A stretch of DNA of 64,000 nt from Methylocystis echinoides (GCF_040687965.1 NZ_CP156085.1:124001-188000), one strand, 5' to 3'; shown: positions 8,960-20,300, counted from the first letter of the stretch. Numbers and translations: made by a program. Notes: a model not told the origin generated them from the sequence alone.

Positions 8960-9430
8960 ACATCTGAGGGTGTTATGTAAGTTTACAGCGCTGCGGTCAT
9001 CCCGCGTTGCGACGGGCCTGAAGTCCTTCAGTCGACAGAACATGCACTCGATGGTGTTGCGGTTGCGATAGAGGAACGGCGAGAAGCAGTTCTTCCACTT
9101 GCGATTGGCGTTGGGCGGGATGTTCGGCATGGCCCCGCCAGCCTCAATCTGGTGGCGAAGGGCGTTGCTGTCGTAGCCCTTGTCGCCGTGCAGAGTATCG
9201 CAGGCGGGCATCTTTGCCAGAAGCTCCACGCCGGTCATGCAATCCGCAACCTGGCCGCCGGTCAGCATGAAGGCGACGGGTCGGCGGCTTCTGTCAGCGC
9301 GCGTCCGCCTCTCGATCGGCCGATCGCCTGGGCGCGCTCCCCCCTTTGCCGCCACTTGCAGAGCGATGCGCCTTGATCGCCGTCGAGTCGATGAGAACCT
9401 TATGATGGGGTTGCCACGGGCATGACCTTC
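8960..9430 (-). pseudogene. IS5-family transposase remnant
   Basis: The C-terminal half of an IS5-type DDE transposase. The recognisable stretch runs from VLIDSTAIKAHRSASGGKGG (about 9400) through a frameshift to PVAFMLTGGQVADC, LHGDKGYDSNALR and RNRNTIECMFCRLKDFRPVATRDDRSAVN near 8990. The N-terminal half and the normal C-terminus are absent, so it is inactive. Confidence 0.8.
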
Positions 9431-9464
9431 GGCGGTCCGCGGTCGATGCGGCTGTCCGAGCCAG

Positions 9465-9842
9465 CCCTCGAGGTCGACCCGAGCGCCTTTACGAACTTGG
9501 CGGATAATCTGTCGGCAGCATGGCATGCGCCGAACGTAACGATACGCCCTAAACAACTGCTGCGGACATTGATCGCCGACATATCGTCGATGTCGACGAC
9601 CACGCGCGCGAGGTCGTGCTGACGATTCATTGGCGTGGCGGTCAGCATTCCAAACTACGCGGTCGTAAATCACGGGCTGGCGAGCATGGTTGCGCGACGA
9701 CAGAGGAGGCTTTGGCGATCATCCGAAATATGGCTCCGGTCGCTGGTTGGACGAGCATATCGCCGCGTCGCTCAATCGAATGGGCATGCCCACAGGCCAA
9801 GGCAAAACCTGGACAGCGCACCGCGCTGCTTCCGTTCGACCG
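9465..9842 (+). pseudogene. large serine recombinase, C-terminal remnant
   Basis: Frameshifted C-terminal part of a serine-family site-specific recombinase: NLSAAWHAPNVTIRPKQLLR, then in a second frame VLTIHWRGGQHSKLRGRK and EHGCATTEEALAIIRNMA, then in a third frame HIAASLNRMGMPTGQGKTW. At least two frame changes make it nonfunctional. The N-terminal catalytic part of the same recombinase type occurs as a separate remnant near 22.4 kb. Confidence 0.7.
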
Positions 9843-10330
9843 CCCTGGGGCAGCGGCAGCATTCCCCGGGCAAGGGATGCACGCATCGCCGATATGCCAC
9901 AGCAGCCATACATTCCGCGGGGCACGCTACGCAAAGCGCTCGAATATCCCCACGACGCCAACCCACCCGACCCGCGCATATCGAAAGGATCCTCGCCGCT
10001 TGTGGCCTGGCTCATTTCGTTTCACGGCTGGACGAGGAGCAGAGCTGGTCGGTTGTGCTCTCCGGCGGCGAGCAGCAGCAGCTCGGCTTCGCGCAGGTGC
10101 TTATGAGGCCGTCCGACATCATCATCATGGACGAACCAACCTTGGCCCTCGACGACGTAATCCAGACTCGGTTGAGGTACTGCTCAGCGAAGGAGCGCCT
10201 AGCTCGACCATCGTCCATGCCGCACGTCGCAATCTGGCAAGCGCTTCTACGACCGAGAAAATTAGCTCAAGGCGAGGCCTGCCTCGAAAGCCCATTGCCG
10301 TCGAATGCACTGCCGAGCCTACGCGAATAG
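9843..10330 (+). pseudogene. ABC transporter ATPase fragment
   Basis: End of an ABC exporter of the fused permease-ATPase type. PQQPYIPRGTLRKALEYPHD appears in one frame. After a frameshift near 9975 there is the signature VVLSGGEQQQLGFAQVLMRP (LSGGE), followed by the Walker B stretch IIIMDEPTLALDD. The Walker A and permease parts are missing and the tail degenerates. The fused permease/ATPase (SbmA/YddA-like) assignment is tentative. Confidence 0.65.
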
Positions 10331-10473
10331 TGGAGCCGCTAGAATGTCCGAACCCCTACCGCCTACTGCTACTATTCACTAACTTGCAGATGGACCCGTG
10401 TCGGCGCTGACCACCCACATGCGGCTTGATTATCATCAAACCCTTGGCAAGGGCAAACAGTTGGAACATGTGA

Positions 10474-11532
10474 ATGCGCGACATTGAAGACACAGCCTTC
10501 CTGGCACTGATCTTGGCAGTATCGGTCTCCTTCGCTTGGATACTTTGGCCCTTCTACGGGGCCGTTCTCTGGGGCACCGTGACGGCAATTGTGTTCGCGC
10601 CCCTGTATCGCCGCCTGTTGAGTTCAATGCAGCCAAGACGCAACCTTGCCGCCATCGTGACGGTAATGATCATTGTATTGGTCGTTATCCTGCCATTGAC
10701 ATTGATTGCAGCGGCAATGGCTCAGGAGGCGTCCGGCGCCTATGAACAGCTTCAATCGGGAGATCTAGACCTCGTTCGCCTTTTTCGGCAAGGCTTCGAC
10801 GCCTTGCCCACATGGGCCGCTGATCTCATGCGACGCTTTGGCCTCACCAGCCTTGGGGAAGCACAGGAAAAATTGTCCGAGGAAGTTATCAAGGGAAGCC
10901 AGTTTTTCGCGACAAAGGCGCTGGGAATTGGGCAGGGCGCGGTGAGCCTAATCGTAAATCTTTGCGTAATGCTCTACCTGTTGTTCTTCCTGCTACGTGA
11001 CGAGGAGGCGCTCGCTTACGAACTCAGGGATGCGATCCCGCTCCGCGCTGAGCAGAAGGACGCACTCCTCCGCAAATTCGCTGTTGTCATTCGCGCTACA
11101 GTAAAAGGGGATCTGCTCGTGGCGGTCCTGCAAGGTGCGCTAGGCGGCCTCATTTTCTGGATCCTTGGAGTCAGCGCCCCACTGTTATGGGCAGCATTGA
11201 TGGCGATTCTATCTCTAGTCCCAGCGATAGGCGCCGCCTTGGTATGGGGTCCGGTTGCGATCTATTTCCTGGTTTCGGGCGCAATTTGGCAGGGCATCGC
11301 TCTAATTGTTTACGGCGCGTTCGTGATCGGTCTGGCGGACAACGTTCTGCGTCCGATCTTGGTGGGAAAAGACACCAAGATGCCTAACTACGTTGTGCTG
11401 ATCTCTACGTTAGGCGGCATTCAGATGTTCGGTCTCAACGGCTTTGTCATGGGGCCGGTGATCGCGGCGATGTTCATCGCCGCTTGGGACATCTATTCCA
11501 CGACGAGGCAGAGAACGGACAAAGGAACTTGA
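10474..11532 (+). CDS. AI-2E/PerM-family membrane transporter
   Basis: A 352-residue inner-membrane protein of the AI-2E (PerM/YdiK) family, a group of proposed exporters or channels whose substrates are mostly unknown. Seven to eight hydrophobic segments are visible. The family's C-terminal hallmarks are present: ALMAILSLVPAIGAALVWGP, then LADNVLRPILVG, then LISTLGGIQMFGLNGFVMGP. The length is normal. It is monocistronic between decayed genes. A second family member lies at 62166. Confidence 0.9.
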   Translation: MRDIEDTAFLALILAVSVSFAWILWPFYGAVLWGTVTAIVFAPLYRRLLSSMQPRRNLAAIVTVMIIVLVVILPLTLIAAAMAQEASGAYEQLQSGDLDLVRLFRQGFDALPTWAADLMRRFGLTSLGEAQEKLSEEVIKGSQFFATKALGIGQGAVSLIVNLCVMLYLLFFLLRDEEALAYELRDAIPLRAEQKDALLRKFAVVIRATVKGDLLVAVLQGALGGLIFWILGVSAPLLWAALMAILSLVPAIGAALVWGPVAIYFLVSGAIWQGIALIVYGAFVIGLADNVLRPILVGKDTKMPNYVVLISTLGGIQMFGLNGFVMGPVIAAMFIAAWDIYSTTRQRTDKGT

Positions 11533-12179
11533 GCTCCAGAGAAAAGCTGATAGGGTCGAGCCAAGAAACTGCGATAATGCCGGCGGTCCCGGAAAGAAAG
11601 CTAAATGCATTGGAGTTCCCTTCCTCCGATAGCAGCGGCCCGGTAAGACGCCCTTTGTGTTAGCCGGAAGCCTATGACGCCCGTGATAGAGGTATTTGAA
11701 AAATGCTGTGAAAACTGTGCAAACGACGGCGAGTGGGAGATCGTTCAGGAAGCCACGCCTCGTATGAATGGTTGTCGGCCAGAAAGGAAATGTATTAGGT
11801 CCTCGCTCACAGAAGCTTCGAGTCGCGCTTGCCCTTGGCCCGTCGGGCCGCTCTCCGCCATCGACCTCGAGGGGCGACTGTTGAGATGGCCGCCGTTGGT
11901 TCCTGGGGTCGGCTCGCCGAAAGACGGGCCCGAGATCTGAGCAAGTGCATCGGACACACGCCGGTCGCAGCTAGCGGTGAGACTGCTTACATTTGCAAAC
12001 GAGCGCTGGATCATTAGGCATAGCGTCTCACTCGATGCGGTAGCGGATCTCGTAGTGTAGGCGGTTGAAATGCCTTCAAGCGGGTGCCGCCGCCGCGTGG
12101 CATTGGGCAGCGTCAGCTACAGCGGCAAAGCGACCATAAGCCCTTCTAAACCCGCGCCGTTTAAAAGTAATATAACGTC
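11533..12179. other. gene-poor region
   Basis: No convincing gene. A plus frame at 11674-11940 (88 codons, four Cys in the first 35 residues) has a protein-like first third, but the rest reads like noncoding sequence and no family was recognised. Nothing else was seen. Confidence 0.4.
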
Positions 12180-12628
12180 CTAGAGCGCAGGGATGCGGAG
12201 TTTTTGGCCCGGATAAATTTTATCGGGGTCCTTCAGCAGCGACTTATTCGCCTCGAATATCTCTTCGTATCTAGCACCCTTGCCGTGGCCATAATGCAAT
12301 TCGGCGATCTTCCAGAGCGTATCACCGCGTTGCACGGTATAGAATTTGGGTTCCGCGTTGGGGTTTACAGAGACAATGTTGTTCTCGACCCTAGCCACCC
12401 CCTGGGCGGTGGCGACGGCGAGAGCAATCTTATCCACATCTGCCGCGGTGAAGGCGCTACCGCCGAGCGTTACCTTGTCGCCGTCGACTTTAATATCGAT
12501 CCTGGAGCGTCGAGACCAAGCTTGGCGATTTCCTTCTTTAGGCCTTCAGCAGTAACCGGGGGTTTGACGGCGCCTGCCGGAGCGGGAGCGGCTTTACCCC
12601 TGCCTGTTAGAAAATCCAGAATCCCCAT
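12180..12628 (-). pseudogene. BON-LysM protein (YgaU/Kbp-like), frameshifted
   Basis: Small BON plus LysM protein, a family that includes the potassium-binding protein Kbp/YgaU. The N-terminus MGILDFLTGRGKAA starts at ATG 12628 behind a strong GAGGAGG. The BON domain follows, and then the LysM domain (YTVQRGDTLWKIAELHYG, ending KIYPGQKLRIPAL). A single missing base near 12508, within DAPG-IDIKVDGDK, breaks the frame. Repairing it gives a full-length protein of about 149 residues. Either a recent pseudogene or a sequencing indel; the intact SD and domains favour a very recent event or error. Confidence 0.8.
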
Positions 12629-12788
12629 TTGAGCCTCCTCTGTACGCAGGGGCAATCGGCCTTGCGCAAAGCTCGATTTTACTTGGCCACGGACATCAAC
12701 TTCAGGGACAGCGAACTCGTTCCTGGACAATTTGGCCGACGATTCCACGATTCTTGGGATCTGTCCCCGGTAGCGCCACTATATCAAA

Positions 12789-13094
12789 TCAGGGATACCT
12801 ATCCGAATACCCTTGTCTTCCCTCGGGATTGAATCGCTGCCACACAGTGATAATCAAAATTGAGCCCACGAGGGCTGCAATGAAATGCCCAAGCGACCCC
12901 CGCACCACTATGCCCAAAAGGTCTGCGAGCTGCGATCCGATCCACGATCCTGCGACCCCCACAAGGACGTTCGTCGGTAGCCAGTGACGCACCCCCGTAA
13001 CCATCCCCGCTACCCAGCCCGCTAAACCGCCAATGACAAGAAGAGCAAAAAATCCCACGTCGGGTGTTCCGAGAATTCCTAGCGGCTGGTCCAT
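12789..13094 (-). CDS. GlsB/YeaQ/YmgE-family membrane protein
   Basis: A 101-residue protein of the transglycosylase-associated (GlsB/YeaQ/YmgE) family, small Gly-rich membrane proteins often induced by stress. Three hydrophobic segments, with the family pattern GGLAGWVAGMVTG, then LVGVAGSWIGSQLADLLG, then GHFIAALVGSILIITVW. A strong SD (AGGAGG) precedes ATG 13094. It is on the same strand as the BON-LysM gene, 160 bases upstream of it, possibly one stress-response unit. The 320 bases to the next gene hold nothing recognised. Confidence 0.85.
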   Translation of the reverse strand: MDQPLGILGTPDVGFFALLVIGGLAGWVAGMVTGVRHWLPTNVLVGVAGSWIGSQLADLLGIVVRGSLGHFIAALVGSILIITVWQRFNPEGRQGYSDRYP

Positions 13095-13414
13095 CGCGAC
13101 CTCCTGATGCCATGGGCTAAGGTGACAAATGGGTCGCTCTTGTTGATTGGCTCGCCCTCGCGAAGGAAATTTTCTTCATGCGAGATAGGCACGCGGTCTT
13201 TGGAACCTCTCTGCGCTAAGCGCGGGCGGTCGACATGGTGGCGACGGCCTGACGATCGACGTTGTGCAGGCGACTATCGCACGCAGCTCACGGTCCACAC
13301 TAAAATCGACGGCCGATCGCGACATTCGTCAAGGAAGCCGCACGGCCGTCGCCATGGCGATCGCATTTTCCGCCCGACGCCTATACTGTCTGGAGTGGCC
13401 AGTTGGATGAGACG

Positions 13415-14350
13415 CTATCGTTCAACCGACAACGCTAGTTTGACCGCCGAGACTGAGCCCGCCGGAAATCGCCAGGTCGCCGCCTTGAGCTCGGTCTCGC
13501 ATGGGCGGAACACGTCCGGCTGGTCCTGATTGACATAGCTCCTCAAGTTCTCTGGCGCGATTTCGATCACGCGGCCGCCCCGTGTCCCCGGGAAGCTCGC
13601 CTCGACCGCCCGGTAATACAGGACGTTCGCGACATGCAGGTACAACGTGTCGCCCGCTCGGCCCGCGGCGACGTCGAGCCCAGCCGGCGCCGATCTTACC
13701 GCTACCCCGTGCGTTCCATTGTGCTTGCGGAAGAGCGCCGCGATCGAGCCGGCCGGCATGAGATAGCTCCTGCCGCGTGGGGTCGGCGTCATCACCGACG
13801 TCGTTGTCCAGCGGCTGCCCTGCAAGTCGGCCGCAGTGGCGATGCGGACGCGCGCGCCATGCCGCTGGTAAATGTTCAGCGACCGCGCGTGGTATGCCGC
13901 GGTAAGCCACTGAATTGGGTTGATATTGTGAGCGCCTAGACTGAGATGCCCCTCCTTGATTGCGATCGGCATCTGCGTTGCCTGCTCGATCTCCACGACC
14001 CGCCGCTCCACATCATCCGACAGCTCGAGCAATTCATCCCATGCGCGCGCAGGGTCCTGCTGATAGCGTAGGCCCTCGAGCGCTGTTTCCGGCCGCTTGG
14101 GAGTCTGACTCATCATGTGAATGGCGACCAGATCGATGAATTCGCCGGCCTGTTTCTCCATGTCCCTCGCCCAAAGCTTTCCGTCACGGCCGCGGTCGCC
14201 CCACTCAATCAGCTTGATGGACGCGTCGACCGGCCGCATGGCCCGAGCGAATTGGATGGTGTGCGCAATCGCCTCCTCCTTGTCGAAACATGAGGTCTCA
14301 TAGGAGGTCTCATTGCCGATCTGCCAGAGCTTCAACTTAGAATAGCGCAC
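13415..14350 (-). pseudogene. GH51-like glycoside hydrolase, N-terminally truncated
   Basis: C-terminal part of an arabinofuranosidase-like clan GH-A hydrolase. LKLWQIGNETSY carries the acid/base Glu motif (GNE), IAIKEGHLSL probably carries the nucleophile, and a beta-sandwich domain follows. The frame stays open without ATG to about 14510 (conserved-looking FYRSKSQSWPEV), where a stop cuts it. The N-terminal half of the barrel is therefore missing, and the GTG at 14350 is only the first usable start. Probably a relic of a carbohydrate gene cluster together with the fragment at 15.35 kb. Confidence 0.6.
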
Positions 14351-14592
14351 CCATTCGGCAACGCTATCACTGACTTCAGGCCACGACTGACTCTTGGACC
14401 GGTAGAATGGCGAAGAGGACTCGCGTTCTCCCTGGCGCCCTGGACGCGACGCAAAGGCTGCGCGGAGACAGTATGAAACGGGAACCAGGCGACCTTCGGG
14501 AAAGGGTCATTGCCGTGGGGCTAGCGGGTGAACGCGCAATGCTACCAAAACGTCAGGGATGAAAACGAAATGCCCAGCGCCATATTGATCGT

Positions 14593-14940
14593 ATGATGCA
14601 AAGGAAAAGACCCGTAACCGAAGCTAACGCTAAAGCTATAGAAGCGTGGGACAATGAGGGTGGCGCTCCTGCTTCTGCTGACAGATCGTCAGAATATGCG
14701 ACGGCGGAGCCCAACCGCTATAGACCAATTCGGGTGGATATCGAGGTGAGGAAGGTCGAAGAACACGCGAATGGACGATTGCTTTACATGGTTTGCATGC
14801 AAGCCCCCGCCGGAAGGATCGAATTTCCAATTGCTGTACAGGATGAAGGAATTGCGGCTCAGAATGAAAAAGCTGCCCTTCGATCTGCGCTTGGCCTCGC
14901 GGAGGATCTAGCTGAATTCATTCGGCGGCGTCTTGGATAA
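14593..14940 (+). CDS. hypothetical protein
   Basis: A 115-residue soluble protein, unrecognised. The N-terminal 40 residues are low-complexity and polar. The rest has alternating strands and ends in an amphipathic helix (ALGLAEDLAEFIRRRLG). Two adjacent ATG codons (14593, 14596) could start it and neither has a good SD. No cysteines pair and no signal peptide is visible. Confidence 0.5.
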   Translation: MMQRKRPVTEANAKAIEAWDNEGGAPASADRSSEYATAEPNRYRPIRVDIEVRKVEEHANGRLLYMVCMQAPAGRIEFPIAVQDEGIAAQNEKAALRSALGLAEDLAEFIRRRLG

Positions 14941-15347
14941 TCAAAGACTTCTAGAGTGCAGCTATGAGGCCATGGGCGAGAGCCGTTCACGGGTAAGGAG
15001 ATTGTGCCTACGCCTCCCTGTTGCTGCTTCACGGAGCCTGTCAGCAAGGGAAACAAAACCTACTTTCCTTGGCCTTCACGTCGTCCCCGGCTCGCCGCTC
15101 GTCAATCGAGCTTCTCTACAAAGCTTGCGCGGATTCTGTCGTCAATAACTTCGTCCCCCAAGGGCCGTTCGCTTTTCCCAAGCATGAGGAACCCGTGAGC
15201 ATCTTAGCGAGGCAGGCAACTTGTCCTTGCGCTTCATTTGAAACGGCATAGGGCCTAAAGAAGAGTAGGCAAAGCCCCGCCGGGAGCGAGTGGGGCGGTA
15301 TAGCGCATTTCGTGTTCACAAAGGCACTGAAAGCAGCAGCCTAGATC

Positions 15348-15608
15348 TTGCATTGCGGGAGGAGAGTTGACGAGGTGGAATTGGCCTGTCTTACTAAGGT
15401 GGGGGAAGATTTTAGCCTTGGCACAGTACCTCGGCGACAAAATGCTGCGCTACGGAAGCGATTGTATACACCTCACAAACGGATACGCTATGATTGGGAA
15501 GTTGCTGACGCCGCCTTTGAGGATCTGCATACGCGCGGTCTCACACCTATTGTCGAGTTGCACTTACTCCGGATCACCCAGAGCTTTCGCCACGTGAGCT
15601 GGCAGTAG
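15348..15608 (+). pseudogene. GH1-like hydrolase fragment
   Basis: The stretch KRIRYDWEVADAAFEDLHTR, followed by GLTPIVELH, resembles the segment of GH1-like hydrolases where a Tyr-Asp-Trp turn precedes a helix and the PIVDLCHFG strand. Sequence on both sides is degenerate and the frame shifts after PIVEL. It is about 60 residues of a 400-residue domain. The 400 bases before it (14941-15347) hold nothing else recognisable. Confidence 0.35.
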
Positions 15609-15643
15609 GGCTCTCGGATGCGAAGAGAATTCCCTGCATCGCG

Positions 15644-16318
15644 CTACTTTGCCATGTCCCGCGAATCCGGTTCGTCTTTTTCGTTATGCTGAAAGACCCG
15701 TGGATTCGCCTCGAGAACATTTTGCAATTTAGGTTTTTGCCCGCTCACGCTCAAGTAACAGGTCAACACTCTTCTCGTCATTTTCGAGCAGAGGTCGACG
15801 ACCCTGAAGGAGCGCATGAGGATATTACTATAGGCCCTTCCTGCGAACTCGGACTGCACCTCGATAACGCCGTCAAGCCTTTGTGCACGCGTCAGCTTCT
15901 CTATAAATGCGTAGCTATCGTCTAAAGATTGTCGCCAATATTCCATCGCTTCCGCTGCAATCGAGAACGCCCATTCAGTGTTTCGGTCGGTCGCAGAGAT
16001 CATGGTTTCGATCTGGTGACCTTCGCGCCCTCTCACATCGTCGACGGTCAAGCCGCCAGTCGGAGAAAGCGATTTTTCTTGTTGGCGAACTTTGCGGACA
16101 ATGTAGTACGCGAGTACCGCCATCGCGACTGTAGCGCCGAGCGTTGCCGAACCGAAGACAGTCGAGCGCCTCCAGCCTACCCCTGCTGCGCTATCGGAGA
16201 GACCGGATTGAACGCGATTCGCCGCATTTTCCGCCCCGCGCCGTGCGAACCCGCGCGAGTCGCCCGCAAGAGCCGAGTCGGCCGGCTCGGTTGAATTTCC
16301 AGAGATAGATTTGGTCAT
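15644..16318 (-). CDS. phasin-domain membrane-anchored protein
   Basis: A 224-residue protein. After a polar N-terminus a single hydrophobic segment lies at about 52-74 (GSATLGATVAMAVLAYYIVRK). Then comes a phasin-like helical domain (about 108-190; MEYWRQSLDDSYAFIEKLTR and EVQSEFAGRAYSNILMRSFR). Phasins coat polyhydroxyalkanoate granules; a membrane-anchored version may instead be a structural or stress protein, and the Pfam-style match is by eye. The start ATG 16318 has GGGAGA upstream. It is on the same strand as the DUF883-like gene 350 bases upstream. Confidence 0.6.
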   Translation of the reverse strand: MTKSISGNSTEPADSALAGDSRGFARRGAENAANRVQSGLSDSAAGVGWRRSTVFGSATLGATVAMAVLAYYIVRKVRQQEKSLSPTGGLTVDDVRGREGHQIETMISATDRNTEWAFSIAAEAMEYWRQSLDDSYAFIEKLTRAQRLDGVIEVQSEFAGRAYSNILMRSFRVVDLCSKMTRRVLTCYLSVSGQKPKLQNVLEANPRVFQHNEKDEPDSRDMAK

Positions 16319-16671
16319 TAGGTTCTCCCGCGTCAGTCTCTCCCGCGTCCAAAAGGACTGAACGCCGACCTACGCCGATAGTCCAACTGACGGCCTCGTG
16401 GGCGAGCGGCAAATAGCGGGCTTTGCGCGGGAGCCATTATGACCGCTATGTGCTTGGAGCTGCCGACCTCGTTGAAGAGATCGGCAGGAACAGACCTCGA
16501 AGGCGTAGCGCGGCGCCGGTCAAACACTATCCCGCAGTCGCTTGATAAGATCGTGATTGTACTGGCGCTGAACAAGAGTTTGAACGTCAACCGGAGCAAA
16601 GACTACATTGGTCATCGCTTGAGTCTTCCTGTTTCCAAGCAGACGGGATTGCCGCTTGCAGTGCCCTGGCT
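16319..16671. other. intergenic, nothing recognised
   Basis: Overlapping short frames exist on both strands, but none has protein-like composition or a recognised family. Confidence 0.45.
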
Positions 16672-17013
16672 TTAGTCTTTTGACGCCCCGGAGCGCCAAA
16701 GCGCCCCGAACAAGAAGCCGGCGCCCGCCGCCATGAGAATTGTCATCAACGGGTTCTCCCGCGCAGACGTTTCCGCGGCTTGGCGGATAGTGCTGGCTAC
16801 GTTTGTCGCCTGATCGACTGCCTGCCCGCTAATTTCTTTCGCCGATGTCACAGCCGCGTTAGCGGTCTCCAGGACGCCTTTTGTACTCTTGCCAATCTGC
16901 TCGGCTGCGTCACCGGCACGCTCTGCGACGATAGAGCCCGCTTGGTGCACCGGATTCTCCGCTCGGCGGGCTCGTTCAAAATCCGTATTGTTCGTGCCTG
17001 TACCCGTTGCCAT
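16672..17013 (-). CDS. DUF883/ElaB-like small membrane protein
   Basis: A 113-residue protein made of a long amphipathic helix (about 25-85, rich in Ala/Lys/Gln) and one C-terminal membrane segment (NPLMTILMAAGAGFLFGALW), the layout of DUF883/ElaB/YqjD proteins. Those bind ribosomes or act in stationary phase in E. coli; the role here is unknown. ATG 17013 has GAGG upstream. Confidence 0.7.
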   Translation of the reverse strand: MATGTGTNNTDFERARRAENPVHQAGSIVAERAGDAAEQIGKSTKGVLETANAAVTSAKEISGQAVDQATNVASTIRQAAETSARENPLMTILMAAGAGFLFGALWRSGASKD

Positions 17014-17305
17014 TGGTTGTTTTCCTCGATGTGACTGTAGACGTGATTGTGCCGCAAACTCGACCGCCGGCAGCAGAGCGCCGCCCGCCGGCAGAGGAAC
17101 CCCTCACACGCTGACGCTCATCCGCAGCCCGGGATTTTCTTCGGAAGTGGAAAGGTTTGAGCCTCGGAGTCGACGGCTGACCTAGCTTTAAGCTTTTGGG
17201 AAGCCGATTGTTCCGTCTCCGTCCCGCGGTAAGCGCTCTTCGCCCTGAAATGGAGCATATTCTTACACGGCGATCCGGTTACGAGACTACGCGTCTGCTC
17301 GTCAT

Positions 17306-20300
17306 TCAGCTCACCGACTTAGCGCCGCGCAATTGGAGCAGATTCTTCAGAACCTCATTGCCCAGAGGCTTAACGAAAAACTGATCGAACCCAGCTTTGA
17401 GCGCTCTTTGGCGGACCTCTTCTTGGCCCCAGCCACTGAGGGCGATCAGAACGAGATTCTGGCCGTCAACAAGTTTTCTGACCTCGCGCGCCAGTTCGAA
17501 TCCGTCCATTCCTGGCAATCCGAGGTCCATGATGATTTTTTCCGGCTTGAACTCGGAGATGGCCGTGAGCGCTGCGGGCGCGTCATATGCGGTGCGTGCA
17601 TCTACCCCAAAGGATTGGACAAGCATCGCAAGACTCTCCGCCACATCCTGCTGATCGTCCACAATCAAAACACGCCCTGACGCGAGGCCGGAGTCTAATC
17701 TAGTCTGCGCACTCGGGGCTTCATCCTGCGAGGACGAGGTTGAAAGGGGCAGGCAAACCCGCATCTCACACCCCTTGTCTGCGCCCTCGCTGTACGCCTC
17801 GATCGTGCCACCATGCATTTCGACGATCCCGCGCGCCAGAGCAAGTCCGACGCCTATCCCGGTCTGCCCCTGGCCCGAGGGGTGATCTCCTTGGTTGAAA
17901 AGCTCGAACACGTGCGCAAGACTATTAGCCGAAAAGCCGGTTCCATTGTCACACACCGTAGCTCTGACGTTACCGCCATCGCACGTAGTGGAGACTTCGA
18001 TGCGTCCTCGCTCCGGAGTGAATTTCGATGCGTTGTTGAGCAGATTAGAAAACACTTGAGCAAGACGCACAAAATCGCCTTCAACGATAAGCGGCTGGTC
18101 GAGCAGAGAAATCTTAATCTCCTGCTGCTTGGCCTCGACAAGTGGAAGGACCGTTTCAATCGCTTGGCGAATGACGTCGTTCAAATCGACCGATTGTCGA
18201 CGTAGCTCGATCTTGCCGCGCGTTATGCGCGCAATGTCAAGCAAGTCGTCAACGAGTCGAGTGAGATGCGACGCCTGTCGTTCAATCATGTCATGCAGGC
18301 GTTCGGCTTGCGAGGATGAAATGTTCGGCTGCTTGAGCACCGCGACGGCATTATGGATAGGCGTGAGTGGGTTTCGCAACTCGTGTGCAAGCATCGCAAG
18401 AAACTCGTCCTTCCGATGGTCGGCCTCCCGCAAGGCTTGTTGCAGCAAAAAAACACTGATCGCATCAGCAGCCTGACGTGCGCAGATGTCAACGAGACGC
18501 AGTTCGTGGTCGGAGAACTGATGCGGTTCTCGGAAATGTGCGGCTAACATCCCGACTATCTTTCCCGAGTTGGCGAACAAGGGAATCGAGACGACCGCTC
18601 GATAGCCCGCGGCTCTTGTCTCATCCTTGTTAGCCGCCAATGTCGGTTCGTTCTCGACATCCTCGAACACAACTCGTCCCGATCTCGCCAGCGCCAGCCC
18701 GTAGGGCGAGGCAGAGGTGGCGTCAACCGTTGCGAAGTGATCGAGAAAGCGCTTTTCTAGCCCGTAGTGCGCGACAATATGAAGCGTTTTGCAGGCTTCG
18801 TCACAAAGCTGAATGCTGCCGAAGTCTGCCCCGAGCAGTTCGACGATGGCCTCGAGAATAGCCCCCAGCGGCGCCTCCAGTTGATCGGCTTGCATCGCTT
18901 TGGTGCTGAGTTGCTGCAAGCGCGTCATTGCGCGCAACTCGGCGGCAAGCCCTTGTTCGGCGAGTTTCAGCGTGGTGACGTCATTTAGCGTGACAACGGC
19001 GCCGTCAATTCTATTTTCAAGAGTCCGGTATGGCCGAATTTGCAGCGACAGCCAGCGTTCGTCCGTCGTCGTTACTTCTTTGTCGATGGGGATCAGGTTC
19101 TGGAGAACGCCAGCGACATCCTGTGCGAGATTGTTGTAAACCAAGCGATGAGTGAAATCAGAAATGACACGACCGATGTCACCGCTGGTAATGTTGAAAT
19201 ACTCGACAGCCCGCGGCGTGAAAAATTTGATTCTGAGGTCAGCGTCCAAGAACAGCGTCCCAATTTCTGTCGCGGCGACGAGATTCTGCAAGTCATTATG
19301 CGCCGAGGAAACCAGGTCGAACTTGATCTTGAGCTCGGCATTAACTGTCTGCAGCTCCTCGTTCATCGATTGGAGTTCTTCCTTGCTGGTTTCAAGCTCC
19401 TCTGCCGTAGAGCGGTATTCTTCGTTTATAGACTGCAGTTCTTCATTGGCCGCTCGCGACTCCTCGGCCGCTCGTTCATATTCCTTACGGGTAACGTTGA
19501 GCTGGTCCTGCGCGACCATTAGCTGCTGACGCAGGCGCGCGACTTCATCCCGGTTTCCTGATCCTTCCTCTGCATCCTCTCCTCCTATCGGGGCGAACCC
19601 GAGGTCCAAGAAGAAAACCAGCGCACTACCCTGGATCAGGTCGCCCTCGGTCGAGGGCGTCACATGTAGTGCAACCAGCCGATACTCGCCATCGAAGGCG
19701 ACAGGGGCAGGAATAGACAGTGTCGCTTCGCCATGCTCTAGCGCGCGCTGAAGGGCGAAATTCAAATCGGCGCGGAGTTCCGCTCGAACTTGGTCCGCCA
19801 GCTCGGGGCTAAAAGGCCCCTCGGAGGGGCGGAAGAACCGGCCGACTGTCGGAGACAGATGCAAAATACGGTAGGAACGATCGACGAGCACGCTCGGTGG
19901 GGAGACCTTCTCGAGGGCGGCCGCGTGTCTATTTCTGACCCGTGATTTCAGCTCGGCCTGCGGCTGCGGCTTCGAGCGGCGCTCTGGCAAGTGATGACCG
20001 AATGAGAGCTGCGGCAGAATAGGCGCAATCTTCTCGGGCCCGCCAAGAGCGAGATATATTCGAGCCTCTCGATCGACGACTGAAAAATTCGTCTGCTCCG
20101 CATCGATCGTCTCAGCCGAGCCTAGAAAAATAAAGCCATTCGGTTTCAGTGCATAGTGAAAAAGCGCACAGAGTTGCTGCTGCAGCTCACGCTGCAGATA
20201 GATGAGTAGATTACGGCAGGAGATGAAATCAACCTTAATAAAGGGCGGGTCCTTCAATGCGCTGTGGGAGGCGAACAACACGAGCTCCCGCAGCTCCTGC

